The notes under the pieces: generated by a model
Database searches by the model: none
Told to the model about the DNA's origin: nothing
The model's input: only the letters and a program-made list of their open reading frames with translations
Part shown: piece by piece, positions 45,145 to 49,161 of the stretch
Layout of the letters: each line of letters starts with the position of its first letter
Position numbering within the stretch: the first letter of the stretch is position 1
NCBI RefSeq assembly: GCF_014196195.1
Contig: NZ_JACIDF010000016.1
Span: forward strand, 1-49,161
DNA from: Anoxybacteroides rupiense
GTDB taxonomy: Bacteria; Bacillota; Bacilli; Bacillales; Anoxybacillaceae
Length of the DNA: 49,161 nt
Direction of reading: 5' to 3'
Made by a program: the position numbers and the translations under genes

Positions 45145-45999
45145 TTAGTACTCATACACACCTGTACAAATCGTTTCGGCAGGCCCTGTCATCAGCACAT
45201 TTCCTTCCTCTGTCCAGGTAATAAATAAATCGCCACCTAACAGATGAACAACTGTTTCACGATTACGGGCCGTCCAACCATTCAGTACGGAGGCTACCAC
45301 CGCTGCACATGCCCCTGTTCCGCACGCCTGTGTGACTCCTGAACCGCGCTCCCATACACGAAAGTGCAGTTCATGATCACTGACAACTTCTACAAATTCC
45401 ACATTAACCCCCTCTGGAAACCGTTTGTCTTTTTCAACAATAGGACCAAGCGAGGTCACAGGAGCCTGGTGAATATCATTTACATAAAAAATGACATGTG
45501 GGTTCCCCATGGAAACAGCGGTCATCGTATATGTTTGATCAGCGATTCGAATCGGTTCTGCGACCACCTGCTCTGCTTCCTCTCCGATCATCGGAATTTC
45601 ACTCCGCTTAAGGCGAGGGTGCCCCATATCAATAGTTACGTTAGTCACAAGGCCATTTTCCACAGAAACTTCGGCTTTCACCAGCCCTGACAATGTTTCA
45701 ATAAAAAATGAGCGCTCCTTCACCAACTGATGCTCATAAGCATATTTCGCTACACAGCGAAGGCCGTTGCCGCAATTTTTTCCTTCGGAGCCGTCACTAT
45801 TAAAAATCCTCATGCGCACAGGAGCGACGTTTGACGGACAAATTAAAATCAGTCCATCCGATCCAATCCCTGTGTGAACATTGGATACTTTGATCGCTAG
45901 CTCTGGCAAAAGCTCCTCTGGGATCGTCTCTTCAAACAAATTGACATATATATAACTGTTTCCTAAGCCGTGCATTTTCGCAAACGAAAAATTGCCCAT
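45145..45999 (-). CDS. dapF: Diaminopimelate epimerase
   Basis: DapF converts LL- to meso-diaminopimelate for lysine and peptidoglycan synthesis. The 284-residue product has the two catalytic cysteines in NCGNGLRC (about 75) and ACGTGAC (about 223), plus [13 protein letters not shown] and [14 protein letters not shown] is seven bases before ATG 45999, so the 38-codon upstream extension is not used. Confidence 0.96.
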   Translation of the reverse strand: MGNFSFAKMHGLGNSYIYVNLFEETIPEELLPELAIKVSNVHTGIGSDGLILICPSNVAPVRMRIFNSDGSEGKNCGNGLRCVAKYAYEHQLVKERSFFIETLSGLVKAEVSVENGLVTNVTIDMGHPRLKRSEIPMIGEEAEQVVAEPIRIADQTYTMTAVSMGNPHVIFYVNDIHQAPVTSLGPIVEKDKRFPEGVNVEFVEVVSDHELHFRVWERGSGVTQACGTGACAAVVASVLNGWTARNRETVVHLLGGDLFITWTEEGNVLMTGPAETICTGVYEY

Positions 46000-46030
46000 T
46001 GTGCATCCTCCTAAAAATTTTGTACATATA

Positions 46031-46059
46031 AGTATAAACGCGATATTGTTGGGAAACAA
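46031..46059 (-). promoter_or_regulatory. Promoter of dapF
   Basis: On the minus strand TTGTTT (46054-46059), 17 bases, and TATACT (46031-46036) lie about 30 bases before the start codon. Confidence 0.6.
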
Positions 46060-46093
46060 TGAAAATATCCCCCGTTTTTTCATATACACCTTT

Positions 46094-46124
46094 AAAAGAA
46101 GATGCTCTGGCATCTTCTTTTTTT
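46094..46124 (+). terminator. Plus-strand terminator in the dapF-DUF2225 intergenic region
   Basis: AAAAGAAGATGC (46094-46105) pairs with GCATCTTCTTTT (46110-46121) around TCTG, followed by more T. No upstream plus-strand gene is close, so its target is unclear. Confidence 0.65.
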
Positions 46125-46191
46125 GTGCTCTTATCTGTATAATAAATTTGTAATAGGCCTTTATCCTTAAATCAATCGCGGGGGAAGCATC

Positions 46192-46905
46192 ATGGAAATA
46201 AATGAGTTATATGATCGAAAGATTTCTTGCCTTGTTTGTCATCAGCCATACACCACGAAAAAGATTCGCTCCCGCTTTCTTCGGCCAATAAAACACGACA
46301 GCGATTTTTGTTCATACTACCAGTCTGAAGACCTAAATCCGCTGCTTTATTATGTGAGTGTTTGTCCTCATTGCGGATTTTCGGTGACAGAAGATTTTTC
46401 TGCTTATTTCCCTCCTCAAACATTTGAAGCGATTCAGCAACATATTTGTCAGCTTTGGAGCGGACACAATTATAGTGGAAAGCGAACGTTTCAAGAAGCG
46501 GTTAGCACGTATAAGCTCGGGATTTATTCAGCTACGCTGAAGCACGAAAAACACATTGTTCTTGCTGGCTTGTATATGCGTCTTGCTTGGCTTTATCGCA
46601 CATACAAAGTTCCTGAACAAGAAAAGCGTTTTATGCGTCTCGCTTTACAGGAATACATGGCATCCTATAGCAACGACGATTTTCTTGGAACCCATATGTC
46701 TGAGGTGCGTATTCTTTATCTCATAGGTGAACTGCATCGAAGATTAGGTGAAACAAAACAGGCGATTTTATATTTTTCAAAAGTGATTGCGAAAAAGAAG
46801 GAAACCATTGAAACAGGGATTATTGCTATGGCTCATGAACGATGGCAGGAAATTCGCAGCGGCGAAAACTCTAACCATCAACACGGCGATGAACGGCTAA
46901 AATAA
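46192..46905 (+). CDS. DUF2225 zinc-binding protein
   Basis: This 237-residue protein has an N-terminal pair of cysteine motifs ([15 protein letters not shown]), giving a zinc site at residues 13-62. A helical TPR-like half follows, with [11 protein letters not shown] and [20 protein letters not shown]. That arrangement is DUF2225; the function is unknown. GGGGGAAG precedes the ATG, and TATAAT at about 46138 is a likely -10. Confidence 0.85.
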   Translation: MEINELYDRKISCLVCHQPYTTKKIRSRFLRPIKHDSDFCSYYQSEDLNPLLYYVSVCPHCGFSVTEDFSAYFPPQTFEAIQQHICQLWSGHNYSGKRTFQEAVSTYKLGIYSATLKHEKHIVLAGLYMRLAWLYRTYKVPEQEKRFMRLALQEYMASYSNDDFLGTHMSEVRILYLIGELHRRLGETKQAILYFSKVIAKKKETIETGIIAMAHERWQEIRSGENSNHQHGDERLK

Positions 46906-47097
46906 GCGCAAGTGGTCGATTTCTAGCACCAATGGCTCCCAAAAATCGATATGCATGCATTTATAAAGATTGAACGAATAAATCTTAGATTCAGAGCTTC
47001 TTGTGACTGATCTTTTCTTCACGCATTCGCATGGCAAAAATCTGACGAACTCTATGCTAACATATCAAGCGACAACCATATAAAAAAGGATATTCAA

Positions 47098-47125
47098 AAA
47101 GCGGCTGTCTGCAGCCGCTTTTTTC
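47098..47125. terminator. Terminator downstream of yuzB
   Basis: AAAGCGGCTG (47098-47107) pairs with CAGCCGCTTT (47112-47121) with a 4-base loop and T-runs on the plus side. It abuts the yuzB stop and probably acts in both directions. Confidence 0.78.
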
Positions 47126-47364
47126 TAAAACATTGGATTTTCCTCAAGAAATTTATAAATGTTTTCTACCAAATGCTCCGGCGTTTCCCCTGTTACTACT
47201 TCGCCGTTTACTAACGCAAAAAGCGACTGGCCGCATTTCCCGCAATAGCTTAGGCATCCATATTCAATGATATCTAGGTTCGGATCTTTTTCCAATTTTT
47301 CCAGCGCTTTTTGTGAACCATTCGCTAAGTTGCTTATACAAAATTCAATAATTGGCTGAATCAA
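47125..47364 (-). CDS. yuzB: DUF1450 protein YuzB
   Basis: This 79-residue protein has cysteine pattern EFCISN...[21 protein letters not shown], typical of the YuzB/DUF1450 family, with a thioredoxin-like ferredoxin fold. The function is unknown, probably metal or Fe-S linked. It is divergent from yutJ, as in B. subtilis. Confidence 0.92.
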   Translation of the reverse strand: MIQPIIEFCISNLANGSQKALEKLEKDPNLDIIEYGCLSYCGKCGQSLFALVNGEVVTGETPEHLVENIYKFLEENPMF

Positions 47365-47500
47365 CGCTTGTCACCTCACTACCTGCTTTAAATGGTAACG
47401 ATTTTTATCGTCGCCGTCAATTTATGACACTTTATTTCTTGATTCCGCCATCCTGAATAAAGAAAGTCCTTTATATATTTATCATTTTTTTCGAAAAATT

Positions 47501-47530
47501 ATTGTGATTTTGTCACAATTTCGCTATACT
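47501..47530 (+). promoter_or_regulatory. Palindrome overlapping the yutJ promoter
   Basis: ATTGTGA-TTTTG-TCACAAT is a palindrome with 7-base arms. Its first arm contains a -35 (TTGTGA, 47502-47507), and TATACT (47525-47530) follows after 17 bases. It resembles Rex/FNR-like sites but has a 5-base centre. Confidence 0.5.
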
Positions 47531-47590
47531 TTTAATGTCATTTGGTCAACGTTTTGCGTGAAAAGACAACTACAAAAGGGGAATTCTAGC

Positions 47591-48661
47591 ATGAGAAACC
47601 TCGTTCTGCTTGGTGGGGGCTATGGAAATATGCGAATTTTGCTTCGCCTTCTCCCAAACCATTTACCTGAGAACGTTCACATTACGCTGATTGACCGTGT
47701 TCCGTATCACTGTTTAAAAACGGAATACTATGCATTAGCTGCTGGTACCGTCAGCGACCACGATATTCGTGTACCTTTTCCAGAACACCCTCGCCTCACA
47801 TATTGCTTTGGAGAAGTTGTTCGTATTGATTTGGATGCCTGTACGGTCTTATTGCATGATGGGACGACTGTAGCATATGATGATTTAGTCATCGGATTAG
47901 GCTGTGAGGATAAGTATCATAACGTCCCTGGGGCGGAACAGTTTACACATAGCATCCAGTCGATTGAAAAATCCCGTGTCACATATCAAACATTAAGCAA
48001 TTTACCTCCGCAATCCACTGTCGGTATCGTTGGAGCAGGATTAAGCGGTGTCGAATTGGCAAGTGAGCTGGCCGAAAGCCGTCCTGATCTTTACGTGATG
48101 CTATTTGACCGCGGAGAACGAATTTTACCTATGTTTCCAGAGCGGCTCAGCCAATATGTCGAAAGCTGGTTTCATGAGCATGGCATCAGCATTGTCCGCC
48201 ATTCCAATATTACAAAAGTTGAAGAAGGCATATTATATAATCACGATGAGCCTATTCACTGTGACGCCATTGTATGGACAGCAGGAATCCAGCCAAGCCG
48301 GGTCGTTCGTGAGTTAAATGTGGAGAAAGACGGGCAAGGCCGCGTGGTCTTAACCAACCAGCACCATATCCCTGAATATGAAAATGTCTATGTTGTCGGC
48401 GACTGTGCGAGCCTTCCTCATTCCCCAAGCGCACAGCTTGCGGAAGGACAGGCAGAGCAAATTGTTCAAGTGCTGCAAAGCCGCTGGCGCGGAGAAGAAC
48501 CGCCAAACGAATTTCCGCCGATTAAGCTAAAAGGCATTCTCGGTTCTCTCGGCAAAAAGCATGGATTTGGCCTTGTCGCTGACCGTCCTTTAACCGGCAG
48601 AGTGCCGCGTCTGTTAAAATCTGGCGTTCTTTGGATGTACAAATATCATAATGGATATTGA
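47591..48661 (+). CDS. yutJ: NADH dehydrogenase-like flavoprotein YutJ
   Basis: This 356-residue protein is of the same family as YumB. It has LVLLGGGYGNMRILLRLL (FAD), VGIVGAGLSGVELASELAE (NAD, about 140-158), DAIVWTAGIQPSRVV and YVVGDCASLPHSPSAQLAEGQ. The C-terminus is short and soluble-looking. AAAAGGGG precedes the ATG at 47591; the GTG-led extension to 47504 covers the promoter and is rejected. Confidence 0.92.
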   Translation: MRNLVLLGGGYGNMRILLRLLPNHLPENVHITLIDRVPYHCLKTEYYALAAGTVSDHDIRVPFPEHPRLTYCFGEVVRIDLDACTVLLHDGTTVAYDDLVIGLGCEDKYHNVPGAEQFTHSIQSIEKSRVTYQTLSNLPPQSTVGIVGAGLSGVELASELAESRPDLYVMLFDRGERILPMFPERLSQYVESWFHEHGISIVRHSNITKVEEGILYNHDEPIHCDAIVWTAGIQPSRVVRELNVEKDGQGRVVLTNQHHIPEYENVYVVGDCASLPHSPSAQLAEGQAEQIVQVLQSRWRGEEPPNEFPPIKLKGILGSLGKKHGFGLVADRPLTGRVPRLLKSGVLWMYKYHNGY

Positions 48662-48791
48662 TACAAAACGGCTCAAAATATCTTCAAACCCTTTGATCAA
48701 TCAGTATTTGTTAAGTATAACTAAATTGAATTTACTTATCAAAAATCAAAAATCGGGCGGGTTTTGGGCGGGTAAGAAACCCCGCCTCCCC

Positions 48792-48901
48792 TCACACCTT
48801 CTGAATCACTTCGCATTGCACTCCGTGTTCCTTGCACCACTTCTCCAGCTGCAGCTTTTTCACGTTTGAAACTTTTCGATCTTGCGTTTGTTCTCCGCCA
48901 T
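48792..48901 (-). pseudogene. C-terminal gene fragment beside the ISL3 element
   Basis: The minus strand reads AENKRKIEKFQT, stops, and continues one frame over as VKKLQLEKWCKEHGVQCEVI then QKV and a stop. It looks like the C-terminus of a gene cut off by the adjacent insertion and frameshifted. I cannot name the family. Confidence 0.3.
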
Positions 48902-48904
48902 TTT

Positions 48905-49161
48905 TTGGGTTCTATACTAAATGTTGGGGTTAAGAGACTTTTCAGGCAAAATAAAAGCACTTACGAAGATCTCCCTTTAAAATGATAGTTGGCGACTACA
49001 TCAAAAAGGAGATTTCGTAAATGCATTCTCATTTTATCACAAAACTGCTTGGGTTAGAAGATGTTGAAATCACTCATGTAGAGGATCAAATCACTCACTT
49101 TGAAATCCATATTCAAACGCCTGTAAAAGTTCAAAAATGCCCCTGCTGTCAGAAGGAAACT
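48905..49161 (+). mobile_element. Left end of an ISL3-family insertion sequence (partial)
   Basis: GGGTTCTATACTAAATGTTG (from 48907) looks like an ISL3-type terminal inverted repeat. It is followed by a leader and a transposase start at 49021. The element continues beyond the window. Confidence 0.7.
49021..49161 (+). CDS. ISL3-family transposase, N-terminus (partial)
   Basis: The visible 47 residues begin MHSHFITKLLGLEDVEITHV and end in a CPCC zinc-finger beginning (KVQKCPCCQKE), the usual N-terminus of ISL3 transposases. AAAGGAG precedes the ATG. The rest is outside the window. Confidence 0.8.
   Translation, partial: MHSHFITKLLGLEDVEITHVEDQITHFEIHIQTPVKVQKCPCCQKET

Noticed and set aside
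46940-47000. Possible fourth copy of the dispersed gene-end motif (GCATGCATTTATAAAGATTGA)
   Set aside because: Only a short stretch around GCATTTATAAA matches and the rest of the motif is absent.
1-49161. CRISPR arrays and tRNA genes
   Set aside because: No regularly spaced direct repeats of CRISPR type and no cloverleaf-like sequence with a T-arm GTTCGA were seen on either strand by reading.

Overview
The window looks like a chromosomal segment of a spore-forming Bacillaceae bacterium, probably a moderate thermophile near Parageobacillus, Aeribacillus or Bacillus smithii. The genus is my inference from gene content and moderate GC; no 16S sequence is visible. The main evidence is long synteny with the Bacillus subtilis yug-pat-kap-yui-yum-yut block: yugO, yugN, pgi, yugJ, yuzA, yugI, alaT, alaR, yugE, patB, kapD, bioY, pepA, yuiC, yuiB, yuiA, yumB, yumC, yutM, dapF, yuzB and yutJ. 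Spore genes (tgl, sspH) and sporulation-control relatives (kapD) agree with this.

Layout. The left edge (1-150) is the promoter and boxA leader of a ribosomal RNA operon read leftwards out of the window. It is followed by about 1.3 kb of AT-rich DNA with no convincing gene, ending in a cluster of DnaA boxes just before tgl. From 2.3 to 14.7 kb come accessory and metabolic genes: a DMT exporter, an MgtC-like protein, a translationally coupled ATP-grasp enzyme and chemoreceptor, a secreted thermolysin-like protease, an acetyltransferase, an MFS exporter, a SEC-C/TPR protein and sspH. At 15-22.3 kb the yug block begins (yugO, yugN, pgi). It is interrupted by a complete IS200/IS605 element with tnpA and tnpB, an AimR-like arbitrium receptor gene and two divergent XRE regulators that share a four-copy operator array. 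This resembles a phage lysogeny switch with no phage attached.

From 22.3 to 31.4 kb the yug/pat/kap genes continue, but yugF, kinB and kapB are missing from their expected places. Between patB and kapD there are instead a wrecked oxidoreductase gene, a hairpin resembling an IS605 end, a Cu/Zn superoxide dismutase lipoprotein and a small membrane protein. From 31.5 to 41.3 kb lie a zinc-ribbon protein with an ArsB/NhaD transporter, bioY behind a BirA-like operator, a phosphate transporter operon behind a Pho-box array, pepA, a corrinoid-binding protein and yuiC-yuiB-yuiA. From 41.4 to 48.7 kb lie a Nudix hydrolase, two type II NADH dehydrogenase-like genes (yumB with a Rex-type operator, and yutJ), the ferredoxin-NADP reductase yumC, the Fe-S protein yutM, dapF and yuzB. 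The right edge enters an ISL3-family insertion sequence.

The strongest candidate for something new is 16.7-20.7 kb. The IS605 element sits in the last codons of the aimR-like gene. Removing it at plausible ends restores an in-frame C-terminus, and the guide carried by its TnpB-associated RNA would then be the 3' end of aimR itself. Other good leads are the Pho-box ladder, the Rex site, the DnaA-box cluster, the ATP-grasp/chemoreceptor pair and several dispersed intergenic repeats. All calls come from reading the sequence and from memory of the families; nothing was searched.
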